NCBI GenBank assembly: GCA_963678485.1
Contig: OY782882.1
Span: 1,240,001 to 1,304,000, forward strand
DNA from: CALGYY01 sp963678485
GTDB taxonomy: Bacteria > Bacteroidota > Bacteroidia > Bacteroidales > CAIWKO01
Direction of reading: 5' to 3'
Length of the DNA: 64,000 nt
Shown: positions 38,379 to 46,398 of the stretch, piece by piece
Position numbering within the stretch: the first letter of the stretch is position 1
Layout of the letters: the number at the start of each line of letters is the position of its first letter
Made by a program: the position numbers and the translations under genes
Notes under the pieces: generated by a model
Databases searched by the model: none
What the model saw: the letters and a program-made list of their open reading frames with translations, nothing else
Told to the model about the DNA's origin: nothing

Positions 38379-39482
38379 TTATTGATATAATTCTTTACTC
38401 AATTCTACTATCGTATCTAATATAACATGAGTCGCCTTTCCATTGCCAAAATCTGAATATGAAGGGTACTCTTTTAAGATTGCCTGCTCAACCCATTCAA
38501 GTTTCTCTAGAAAGTCCTCTTTGCTATTTTTAAAAGTTTTGTGGATTTCTCTTTGTATTAAACTTTGCCAAAAAGCAATATCTTGACGTATTAAGCAACG
38601 TTTTTTCAAATAGAATGATTCTCTTTGCAAAGCTCCTGAATCTGTTATCAAAAAGCTGCACCCTTTTATAGCAGATAAAAGCTCTTTGTATGGTATACCC
38701 GAAGTAAAAAAAATATTCTTTGAATATTCAATTTTGAAGTTATCAATAATTGATTTTGTTCTAGGGTGGGTAATAAAAACTACTTGTCGTTTATAATTGG
38801 AAAGTACATCCAAGATATTTTCGATTATTAAAGTTGACTGTAAGTTTTCCTCCCGATGAATTGTACAAAGAATATAACCATTTTGAAAATCTTTATATCC
38901 GCTTTTCATTTCTGAGGATAAATCCAAAACCAAATCATAAACAATATCACCGGAATAGAAATTATTATTGATAAGACCTTCTTTAATTAGATTTTTCTCA
39001 TCAATTTCTGAGCTTAAAAAATGAACTTTTGCAATATGGTCAGCAACAATTCTATTAATTTCCTCGGGTGACGATTTATCCCCAGTTCTTACTCCAGATT
39101 CTACATGAATTAATGGAATGTGCAAACGTGAGGCTATGATTGCCCCTACGAGTGTAGTATTTGCATCCCCAAAAACCACAATCCATTTTACTATTTGATT
39201 TGCGCAAATTTCATTTAAACATTCCCCTAGCTTAATTTGCATTGTTCCTAATATAGAAAGAGGGCTTTTATCCGCATATTCAAAAGTATAATCAAAATGA
39301 ATATCCAATTCAGATATGAATTGTGATAATTCATAACTATAATGTTGTCCTGTATTTATATAGATTGGATTAATTTTAAACTCAGAAGTCATATTGAACT
39401 TCTGTATTGCTCTCTGAATTGAAGCCAATTTAATATATTGAGACCTAATCCCAACTATAAAAACAATATTAATATCTTGCAT
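38379..39482 (-). CDS. UDP-N-acetylglucosamine 2-epimerase-like protein with altered N-terminal motif
   Basis: A 367-aa protein of WecB/MnaA length. Conserved: GDANTTL (family GDTNST-like), HVESGVRTGD, PEEINR, HREEN and DSGALQRES. These carry the catalytic Asp/Glu/His positions known in WecB. The N-terminal GTRPE motif reads GIRSQYIK (residues 11-18), losing the usual Pro-Glu. The family interconverts UDP-GlcNAc and UDP-ManNAc, supplying ManNAc units. The gene is last in the five-gene run, 12 bp after its neighbour. Altered substrate handling is possible; loss of activity cannot be judged from sequence. Confidence 0.85.
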   Translation of the reverse strand: MQDINIVFIVGIRSQYIKLASIQRAIQKFNMTSEFKINPIYINTGQHYSYELSQFISELDIHFDYTFEYADKSPLSILGTMQIKLGECLNEICANQIVKWIVVFGDANTTLVGAIIASRLHIPLIHVESGVRTGDKSSPEEINRIVADHIAKVHFLSSEIDEKNLIKEGLINNNFYSGDIVYDLVLDLSSEMKSGYKDFQNGYILCTIHREENLQSTLIIENILDVLSNYKRQVVFITHPRTKSIIDNFKIEYSKNIFFTSGIPYKELLSAIKGCSFLITDSGALQRESFYLKKRCLIRQDIAFWQSLIQREIHKTFKNSKEDFLEKLEWVEQAILKEYPSYSDFGNGKATHVILDTIVELSKELYQ

Positions 39483-39494
39483 AATTTTACATTT

Positions 39495-40418
39495 TCAAAT
39501 ATTTCGACTAAATTTCTGATAAGAAATTATTAATTGATACAATCCATAACTAATTAATATCCTTGATAATACATCAAGAATATATCCTACTGTATTCAAA
39601 TGTAGTTCGCCTAAATCTCTCAGTGAATGTGTAGGATTTAATATAATGCAATAATATTTTATACTGTCTGAAAAAGCAGAAAAGAAACTTTCAAAGGATA
39701 CCCAACCCCATTGAAACGGGGCATTGTTTATTCCTAATATATAAAATAGAGTAAAAGAAAAAATTGACGAATAGAATATAAAAGACATAGCCCTAACCCA
39801 ATGAGTACCGAAGTTACTTGATATTTGATTTAATTTCAAAATTAATTTATCGGTGTAATTTTTAGTGTTTTTTAAAGTTGCTTTCATTTCGTATTGATGG
39901 AAACGGAAAGCCATAACTTTATCATTTGTTTTTATACAATAATGCTTAATAAGACGAGCATTTTCGCGTAAATAATCATTATCAAAATGAATATATTCAA
40001 TGTTAGAGTTATCAAAATTTGCATATTTCTCAAAGTGAGAACAATGTAAATCAAGTTTTGCATTAGTCTTAAATTCGACATCTGAAAAGTTCATCAAACT
40101 CAGTGCATTGGAAAAGGAAAATAAACATTTCTCATAAAAAATTGAATCTGCAAAATTACAAAAGCCTTCAAATTTTGTAAAACTGAAATTAATGTCTTTC
40201 TCAAATTTACATTTGTAAAAGAAAACTCGCTTTTGAAAACAACAACCCGAAAAATCAACATCTTCTTTAAAAACACACTCTGAAAACAGTATATCATTAT
40301 CAAAATCTTCATTTTGACAATCAATTTTGGTTCTAAAAGTACAATTTTCATAACGACTGGTTTTAATATCGTTTACTGAAATTGTGCATAAAGATTGTAC
40401 CCCAGTAATTGTATTCAT
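39495..40418 (-). CDS. Pentapeptide-repeat membrane protein
   Basis: A 307-aa protein. Residues about 20-150 carry pentapeptide-like repeats with F at the centre (FSECVFKED, FSGCCFQKR, FYKCKFEKD, FADSIFYEK, FDNSNIEY). These should fold as a right-handed quadrilateral helix. The C-terminal part has hydrophobic segments (WVRAMSFIFYSSIFSFTLFYIL and ILDVLSRILISYGLYQLIISY). Between them, residues around FQWGWVSFESFFSAF could re-enter the membrane as in small channels. It lies 12 bp before the epimerase and 36 bp after the deacetylase gene. A membrane effector role is possible but inferred. Confidence 0.78.
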   Translation of the reverse strand: MNTITGVQSLCTISVNDIKTSRYENCTFRTKIDCQNEDFDNDILFSECVFKEDVDFSGCCFQKRVFFYKCKFEKDINFSFTKFEGFCNFADSIFYEKCLFSFSNALSLMNFSDVEFKTNAKLDLHCSHFEKYANFDNSNIEYIHFDNDYLRENARLIKHYCIKTNDKVMAFRFHQYEMKATLKNTKNYTDKLILKLNQISSNFGTHWVRAMSFIFYSSIFSFTLFYILGINNAPFQWGWVSFESFFSAFSDSIKYYCIILNPTHSLRDLGELHLNTVGYILDVLSRILISYGLYQLIISYQKFSRNI

Positions 40419-40454
40419 GCTGTAATTATTAATTTCTTAAAAATGATTCATTTT

Positions 40455-41168
40455 TTAGAGTTGTAATTCAAGACTAATATTTTTTTTGACATTTTCTATT
40501 ACTTCACTTAATTTCCCATTCCACAATGCCTTTATTTTTTCTGTTGGGGAATTTCCATTGAAATACCACCAAACTGGGTGTATTAAGAGCTGAAAACTCT
40601 TATTTGAATCAAGGATAGAAGCAAATTTTGTTTCATTAAAACTACATTTAGAATCACTGATATACTTTATGTCCTTAAAAAAAGTATCATCATAACTTGT
40701 TAAAATTTGTTCGGGAATATTATTTCTAATATTTGTTTTTGTATGATAGTCAATTCTTGGTTTATGAAAACTAATTAAATCAGTACGGACGTTTGAAAAA
40801 ACCTTTGATAGAATTTCAATTTCTTTGTCAAGTCCAATATTTATTTTTTCATTAAAATGTAATGCAATATCGTGTCCAAAATCTACAATTTCATCAATTT
40901 GCTTTTTATCATCTTCAAAAAGGATATTATAAAATGGAGTATTTAAGTAAATAAAAAAAGTAGAACGTATACCCGAATTGTAGTCATGCTGTGCAATTTC
41001 CCTTGCTGCGGTTAAGGAAAAATCAATATCGTGCCTTAGTAAAACCTCTTTTTGATTAGATAATTTTAATTTATTTTGTTTGGGAAAACTTACAAACTTG
41101 TAGCCATTGGCAATAATCTTTTTAATTATTGCATTGTAGCTATCTATATTGAAATCATTTGTCAACAT
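40455..41168 (-). CDS. Polysaccharide deacetylase-like (NodB-fold) protein
   Basis: A 237-aa protein without a signal peptide, so cytoplasmic. The motif LLRHDIDFS resembles the metal and catalytic Asp motif of carbohydrate esterase family 4. GHDIALHFNE resembles the second motif with metal-binding His. HPVWWYFNG near the C-terminus may supply the last His. Relatives with this layout occur in sugar and lipopolysaccharide loci. It overlaps the NACHT gene stop by 7 bp, so it is coupled to it. The substrate is not evident. Confidence 0.78.
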   Translation of the reverse strand: MLTNDFNIDSYNAIIKKIIANGYKFVSFPKQNKLKLSNQKEVLLRHDIDFSLTAAREIAQHDYNSGIRSTFFIYLNTPFYNILFEDDKKQIDEIVDFGHDIALHFNEKINIGLDKEIEILSKVFSNVRTDLISFHKPRIDYHTKTNIRNNIPEQILTSYDDTFFKDIKYISDSKCSFNETKFASILDSNKSFQLLIHPVWWYFNGNSPTEKIKALWNGKLSEVIENVKKNISLELQL

Positions 41169-44062
41169 ACCGAAATAATATGAAATTCAAAAAATAAGTC
41201 TTTTGATAAATTAAGTAAGCCATTGTAATTATTACCATTTGCATAGTCAAATGCATTTATTTTAAAGATAATTGTATCTGTTTCTTTTAGTAAACATAAA
41301 GTGTCAAATATATAGCTGTTGAGATGGTCCTTTGTTGCAAATACTTCAAGTTTTGTCTTATTCTGAATGAGATTTTTCTCTTCTTTTATATCATTTATAG
41401 AATACGCTACATTATATTTTAGAAAAACAATACTTTCATTTTGAATACTTTTTCCATGATTCTTTTTATGGTCAATAATTGTTATTTTATCTATATTGTA
41501 ATCTGAAGTTTGACTTTCTGCTTTTTGAGAAATAAAGTTATTTATATAATAGTAACTTTCATCTCTAATATTTTGAACTATTCTAAATCCCTGTCTTGCT
41601 GCTGATAAATCAGGCACATCTCTTCCATTAAAAGTTGCACGCACTATCTTGTATGAATTGTTACAAAATGAGCCACCCCGTACCATTTTTTTATTGCCTT
41701 CTGTATCTAAGCACCATTCCCATACATTCCCACACATATCTAATGATGCATTTTCAACTTCGCCAAAACAACCTACAGGACAAGTATCATTTATATCTGA
41801 TTCAATGGTATTGCAAAGGTCCTTTTCGTATTTGTTTCCCCAGGGGAAAATAAAATTCCCGCTACTTTTTATTGCTTTTTCCCATTGTTGAATTGTTGGT
41901 AAGTCGATAATTAATTTTGTTTTTTTACCAAGCCATTTACAAAATGCTTTGGCTTCATACCAATTTATGTAATTAGCAGGATAATTACCGTGATACAATT
42001 TATATTTATCTATTAGCTCTATTTGTCTATTTTTACCGTTATTATCAAACCATTCTTTGCTTGATTCTGAATAATTCCACCAATCAGAATTTAAATATTC
42101 TTCTTTTAAAAATGATGAATACTGGCTAATAGTGATTGGGTATTTACTAATTTTGTATTCAGCTAATTCTAATTCTCTTTCACACAAATCCCTATCAGCA
42201 TTCGAGACATTATTTTTGATTAGAAATTCTTTTTGTGTTTCAGAAAGCCCAAAATTGAATTTTCCTTTTTCAATTTTACACCAACAAATATTAGGAATAT
42301 CATTTTCATCAACTGAAACACCAATTCTAGTATCTCCTAGTAATCCCAACATCTTAACAATATCTGATTGTTCTTTAGGAGGCAAAATGTTTTTAAAAGA
42401 TAGATGTTTTTCGATTGTGGATTTTAAATAAGATTTGAGATATGGGTTTACATCATAATCCTTTTGCTGATATAGCTTAGAAACTAACCATAATGTCCAA
42501 TTGGGATCCATTTTAATTCCAGTAAGATTTGTTAAAAAGTCTCTCAATATTGACATTTGATTGTTAATGCGTAAAATATCTCCTGTAAATAGAAGCGGTT
42601 CTTTTAAGATATCCATTTTGGAAGCAATAATACTATACAACTCATCTGATTTTTGCAAATCTCTACAAATCTTTTTTGCAGACAAATACTCGCAAAAACT
42701 TCTATGAACAAAGCCAAAACCGCCAGATTTGCTTTCCAAAATACCTGCAATACTAAGTAGATATTTAGTTATGCTTTCATGTAGAGTTTTGTCAAATCCT
42801 TTATTTGTTAATATAGAATTAATTGAATTGCCATCTAGATTACCTTCAATTAAAGTTTTATATGCAATTTCTTCCAAAACATAAATTAAGTCTTCTTTAC
42901 TTTCTTCTACAAATCCTTTTATTAATTTTAGATCATCAAAATCTGTTTTGTATTGAAACATTAAAAAGTTAATAAATTCCTCGTATATTGATATTTTGTT
43001 ATCTGGAATTTTCCCTTCTTTTTCAAATAAAATCGTGAGTAAAACAATAAATAGTGGTCTGTCCCTTAATTCTATCGGTATTTTTTTAAGTTCATTCTTA
43101 AAATCTTCAAACTTTACCTCCACATTATCGTTATCACAATACTTAAAAAATAACTCCTTAATATGTTTGTCTTTAATTTTTTCAATTTTAACAATAGGAA
43201 AAGATTTAAGCTCTTTTAGCCCTGAATAACCTTCTCGACTAGTAAGAATAATATTTTCTTGTTCTTTAATAAAATTATTTAATCTTTGACAAATTGTGTT
43301 TGGTGAAGTTGTTGGATTGTAAATTTCATCAATTCCATCTAAAATGTAATATATATCACTTTTATGGCAGGTTATTAATTCATCTAATTCAGATTTATTT
43401 AATTCGTATTTTTGGCTTATATATCTACTTATATCATCAAGGGTTATGGTTGAATATTGTAGAAAATAATCCTTTAACTGCACATAGATTGGAAAAAACA
43501 TATTCTCCTCAATTAGTTCCAATGCAAATCTGCGAGCTATTATTGTCTTTCCGCTACCAGCTTGTCCTGTCAAAACAAATTTATTTAATGATTTAACAAT
43601 CTGAATGGTGTCAATTTGCCATTCACCTTTGTTACCATCGTCAGAGGGCAATGATAAAATAATAGGTCTTTCTAAGAGGGTTGGGTAATGAAAGTCTTTA
43701 TTTTGCTTAATTTCTTCTTCAATTTTATTAATGATCTTTTCTTTTTCAACTTGCTTTACATTCGCAAAGTTATCTGAAAAAGTAAAGCTTGTAATTGATT
43801 TGGCGTGTACCGTATATTTGCTTATATACACATTACAGGGCATGGGAACAAAACTATTGTCCAAAAATCTAACACCTTCTTTTGAAAATGCAGTTAAAGG
43901 TATTTCACTAATATAATTTTTTAATTTTTCCTTATAAATAGGAAACTTTTGAGCTTTAACAATAGAACAATTCAGTATCGATTGCTCTGGATTCTCATTG
44001 ACAGAATTTTTTATTATATCTGCAATAGGACGTGGAATGTTTTTGCTAGTTTTATTGGTCAT
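41162..44062 (-). CDS. NACHT-type STAND NTPase fused to an FGE-sulfatase (C-type lectin fold) domain
   Basis: The Met at 44062 is preferred: it follows the upstream stop (44064-44066) by 1 bp, while 44080 overlaps. Numbered on the 972-aa frame from 44080, a unique N-terminal domain (about 1-150) is followed by NACHT: Walker A GQAGSGKT at 172-179 and Walker B YILDGIDEI at about 245-253. A winged-helix/helical region continues to about 590. A formylglycine-generating-enzyme-like domain occupies 598-837 (INWYEAKAFCKWLG, LPTIQQWEKA, CGNVWEWC, MVRGGSF, GFRIV). A unique 135-aa tail follows. STAND proteins oligomerise on ligand binding and many are antiphage sensors; the FGE domain is a plausible ligand-binding module. 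There is no obvious effector at either end, so its neighbours may supply one. Confidence 0.9.
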   Translation of the reverse strand: MTNKTSKNIPRPIADIIKNSVNENPEQSILNCSIVKAQKFPIYKEKLKNYISEIPLTAFSKEGVRFLDNSFVPMPCNVYISKYTVHAKSITSFTFSDNFANVKQVEKEKIINKIEEEIKQNKDFHYPTLLERPIILSLPSDDGNKGEWQIDTIQIVKSLNKFVLTGQAGSGKTIIARRFALELIEENMFFPIYVQLKDYFLQYSTITLDDISRYISQKYELNKSELDELITCHKSDIYYILDGIDEIYNPTTSPNTICQRLNNFIKEQENIILTSREGYSGLKELKSFPIVKIEKIKDKHIKELFFKYCDNDNVEVKFEDFKNELKKIPIELRDRPLFIVLLTILFEKEGKIPDNKISIYEEFINFLMFQYKTDFDDLKLIKGFVEESKEDLIYVLEEIAYKTLIEGNLDGNSINSILTNKGFDKTLHESITKYLLSIAGILESKSGGFGFVHRSFCEYLSAKKICRDLQKSDELYSIIASKMDILKEPLLFTGDILRINNQMSILRDFLTNLTGIKMDPNWTLWLVSKLYQQKDYDVNPYLKSYLKSTIEKHLSFKNILPPKEQSDIVKMLGLLGDTRIGVSVDENDIPNICWCKIEKGKFNFGLSETQKEFLIKNNVSNADRDLCERELELAEYKISKYPITISQYSSFLKEEYLNSDWWNYSESSKEWFDNNGKNRQIELIDKYKLYHGNYPANYINWYEAKAFCKWLGKKTKLIIDLPTIQQWEKAIKSSGNFIFPWGNKYEKDLCNTIESDINDTCPVGCFGEVENASLDMCGNVWEWCLDTEGNKKMVRGGSFCNNSYKIVRATFNGRDVPDLSAARQGFRIVQNIRDESYYYINNFISQKAESQTSDYNIDKITIIDHKKNHGKSIQNESIVFLKYNVAYSINDIKEEKNLIQNKTKLEVFATKDHLNSYIFDTLCLLKETDTIIFKINAFDYANGNNYNGLLNLSKDLFFEFHIISVC

Positions 44063-44063
44063 A

Positions 44064-45080
44064 TTATTTACCTGTTGCACTTCCTTTTAATGTATCTATT
44101 ACACTAATTCCTAAAAAGTCGATAACACTTTGCTGGTATTCTTTCTCAAGAAAATCAGAAAGCTTATTGTATGCAGCATTTATTTCATCAATTATATCAG
44201 AATTGCTGCTTTGAATTGATTTCAAATTGTTTATAACTTGCTTTGTATTAGAAGCACCACATTGGCATAGTGCAATAAAATCATTTGAAAGTGCCCATTT
44301 TATTGCTAATGCAGACAAAGGTAAATCATAACGGATTGAAATTGGAATTAAGTCTTCTTTCACCCAATTTTGAATAACCCAACGAACCCCTTTTCTAAAT
44401 TCAGGCTTTTTATTTCTCAAATCATTTTTTGAAAGTTCAATATTTGAGTCAATGAATTTTTCTGTCAAAATGCCTCTCTCAATTACTTGAAAAGCAACGA
44501 TACCTATTCTATTTTTAATACAATAATCTGTAAATTTTTCGTCAAAATTTTGATTTAAAAGACTAAATCGATTTTGGACAAATTCCACATTATTTGATTG
44601 ATTGTATTCTTTTAATTGTTCCAATAATACATTCGATACTCCAATCGCTTTTATCTTACCTTGTTTTTTTAAATCTTCCATTGCAGATATTGTTTCGGAA
44701 AAAGGCGTACCTGTTTCGGTGTCAGGTGTATGAGAAATATACAAATCAATTTCATTTAAACCCAATCTCAATAAACTTTCATCACAGTCTTGAATAACAT
44801 CTTTGTATCTGCCACTCTTAATATATCCATTGCCTTGTCTGACAAAGCCACAACTGGTATTAATGAAAAAGTTATCTCTTTTGAACTTTTTCAAAATTTT
44901 CCCCAACAGAATTTCAACTTCTCCAAACGCATAAGTAGGAGCTGTGTCAATATATTTCCCACCTGCATTAATATATGTAGTAACTATGTTTACAGCCTCA
45001 CTTTCATCAACTTTTGTAAAAGGGCTTGCAAAAGGGAATGTTCCCAAACCTATTCCATTTAAAAGTTTCATATTTGTCAT
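44064..45080 (-). CDS. Aldo/keto reductase-like protein lacking the catalytic lysine
   Basis: A 338-aa (beta/alpha)8 aldo/keto reductase by pattern: YIDTAPTYAFGEVE (Asp45 and Tyr50), IDLYISHTPD (His117), GKIKAIGVSN, and C-terminal nucleotide-binding-like CGASNTKQV. The catalytic tetrad of the family is Asp-Tyr-Lys-His. The Lys normally in TKxG is Ser76 here (INTSCGF). It may therefore be a weak or non-classical enzyme, or a binding protein. It is the first surviving gene of the run and is coupled to the NACHT gene. Immediately upstream is the 3' end of a degraded group II intron, so an earlier gene or promoter may be lost. Confidence 0.85.
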   Translation of the reverse strand: MTNMKLLNGIGLGTFPFASPFTKVDESEAVNIVTTYINAGGKYIDTAPTYAFGEVEILLGKILKKFKRDNFFINTSCGFVRQGNGYIKSGRYKDVIQDCDESLLRLGLNEIDLYISHTPDTETGTPFSETISAMEDLKKQGKIKAIGVSNVLLEQLKEYNQSNNVEFVQNRFSLLNQNFDEKFTDYCIKNRIGIVAFQVIERGILTEKFIDSNIELSKNDLRNKKPEFRKGVRWVIQNWVKEDLIPISIRYDLPLSALAIKWALSNDFIALCQCGASNTKQVINNLKSIQSSNSDIIDEINAAYNKLSDFLEKEYQQSVIDFLGISVIDTLKGSATGK

Positions 45081-45120
45081 TTTATTATTTTACTCAATTA
45101 AAATTTCATTATCGCTGTGT

Positions 45121-46079
45121 CTTTTTACGGTTGCCTATAGTCGAGTCATGCAGAGGAGTTTCACCTCTGCGTTCTCACGGAACCGTACGTGAAAGTCTTC
45201 CTTCATACTGTCTTCTTGTACCATCACAAATATAACTATTTTAATGATATATCAATGTCCAATGTAGAAATAATCCATGTTTCTCTTTCCATTTCGTTCT
45301 TAACTATTTTACCGCTTTTGAGTTTGTATAAACGCTTCCATTGGACCACTTTCTCAACCTCGCATTGATGCCCCTCCACACTTTGTCCGTTAACCACTGA
45401 CTATTTCGGACAAAATAGGCTGATTTAGTCCGAAATAGTCAACCACGAGCCAAACATACAGTAGTAATTGATAACTCCTTATAATACCGGCCTAACTTAC
45501 AAGCAATGCAGTCTATAGATTTTCTCCACTTATGTAACCACATTGACCCGATCTTCTCTTTCATTGATTGGTCACTCATGTGGGGAACTATCATTTGAAC
45601 CCTACTTTTGTTTTGACCAATGATGGTTTGAACGTGTATCCTAAGAAGTCATTTCTATGTGAGTATTTGTTCACGCTACTCCCCCTCAGGTTTACTACTT
45701 TCGTTTTCGTTGGATGCATCTGCAGTTTGCAGCTTTCAAACCTCCTTGCCACTTCTCTGCATAGCTGAAGCGCTTGTTTTTCCGTCTTACAGTGAATTAC
45801 AATATCGTCTGCATAACTTTCAAACGGATGATTCGGGTATTCATTCTCCATCCATTTATCGAAGGTTATATGCAGCTAGTTATTCGCTAACAGTGAGCTG
45901 ATTACGCCTCCTTGTGGTGTGCCACTCATCCGGTCGATGTTGATTCCGTCTTTTTGCATCACACCTACCTGCATCCATCGCTTAACATAAAGCAATGCCC
46001 ATCTGTCCTTGCAGAAGTATTCAAGCTCTTGTTTCTCTTTTTGATTCATTAAGCGTTTCAATAAATATCCTTGCTCCAA
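45121..46079 (-). pseudogene. Degraded group II intron with reverse transcriptase/maturase remnants
   Basis: On the minus strand: GTPQGGVISSLLANN (frame ending at 45876), then an in-frame TAG at 45876-45878. The same frame continues LHITFDKW, then YADDIVIH and DFLGYTFKP to 45591. Past 45591 the maturase region survives in pieces (KEKIGSMWLHKWRKSIDCIACKL, then YYCMFGSWL, INARLRKW and, after a frameshift, KRLYKLK). A 43-bp hairpin insertion (45398-45440) splits it. The end near 45121-45180 has the intron-type ACGTACGGTTCCGTGAG and CTCGAC at its 3' boundary. The RT N-terminal half is missing. This is a different intron from the RT fragment at 8003-8722. Confidence 0.85.
45398..45440. mobile_element. 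43-bp palindromic insertion flanked by 6-bp direct repeats
   Basis: Arms GACTATTTCGGAC (45399-45411) and GTCCGAAATAGTC (45428-45440) are perfectly complementary around a 16-nt loop. The insert is bordered by AACCAC at 45392-45397 and AACCAC at 45441-45446. Removing insert plus one repeat restores a continuous maturase frame reading YYCMFGSWLTDKVWRG. This is good evidence that it is an insertion and that AACCAC is a target duplication. No known element of this size was recognised. Confidence 0.75.
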
Positions 46080-46180
46080 GTTTGCTTTCTGTTAATGCTG
46101 TCAGTCTTGTTCTTGTTAGAATTGCCATTTGTAATATTCTTTAGTCAATTAGTTTACTGCGATTACTGTCATAGCATTGG

Positions 46181-46310
46181 GCATAACGGTCGGGGGTATG
46201 AGCAGGGGCGGACTTCGTAGCTGCGTCCGTATCCTACGTTACAGACCTAAGCTGCGAGACGAGGTGCTTGATATGCTACAAGCACCGCCATTGCTTATAC
46301 CCGTTGTTGC
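46181..46310 (-). repeat. attC-like palindromic element A
   Basis: 130 bp. On the minus strand it starts GCAACAACGGGTATAAGC and ends with CGACCGTTATGCCCAATGC. The arms pair (GGTATGAGC/GCTTATACC, GGCGG/CCGCC) with extra bases on one arm. Its interior is similar to element B (GTAGCTGCG, GTATCC, ACGTTACA). It lies beside the group II intron remnant and the IS91-family element. Confidence 0.75.
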
Positions 46311-46398
46311 ACTAAATCCCACCCCGAAAAAGCCGGGGTGAGATAGTAGCGCATTTTAAAGAACATCGTACAAAGGGTATTATAAACCAATAAATCCT

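Noticed and set aside
41162..44080. Active diversity-generating retroelement
   Set aside because: No DGR-type RT or template repeat was seen; both RTs in the window are group II intron remnants.
45026..45235. Plus-strand frames across the aldo/keto reductase start and intron end
   Set aside because: Shadows of the minus-strand gene and intron remnant.
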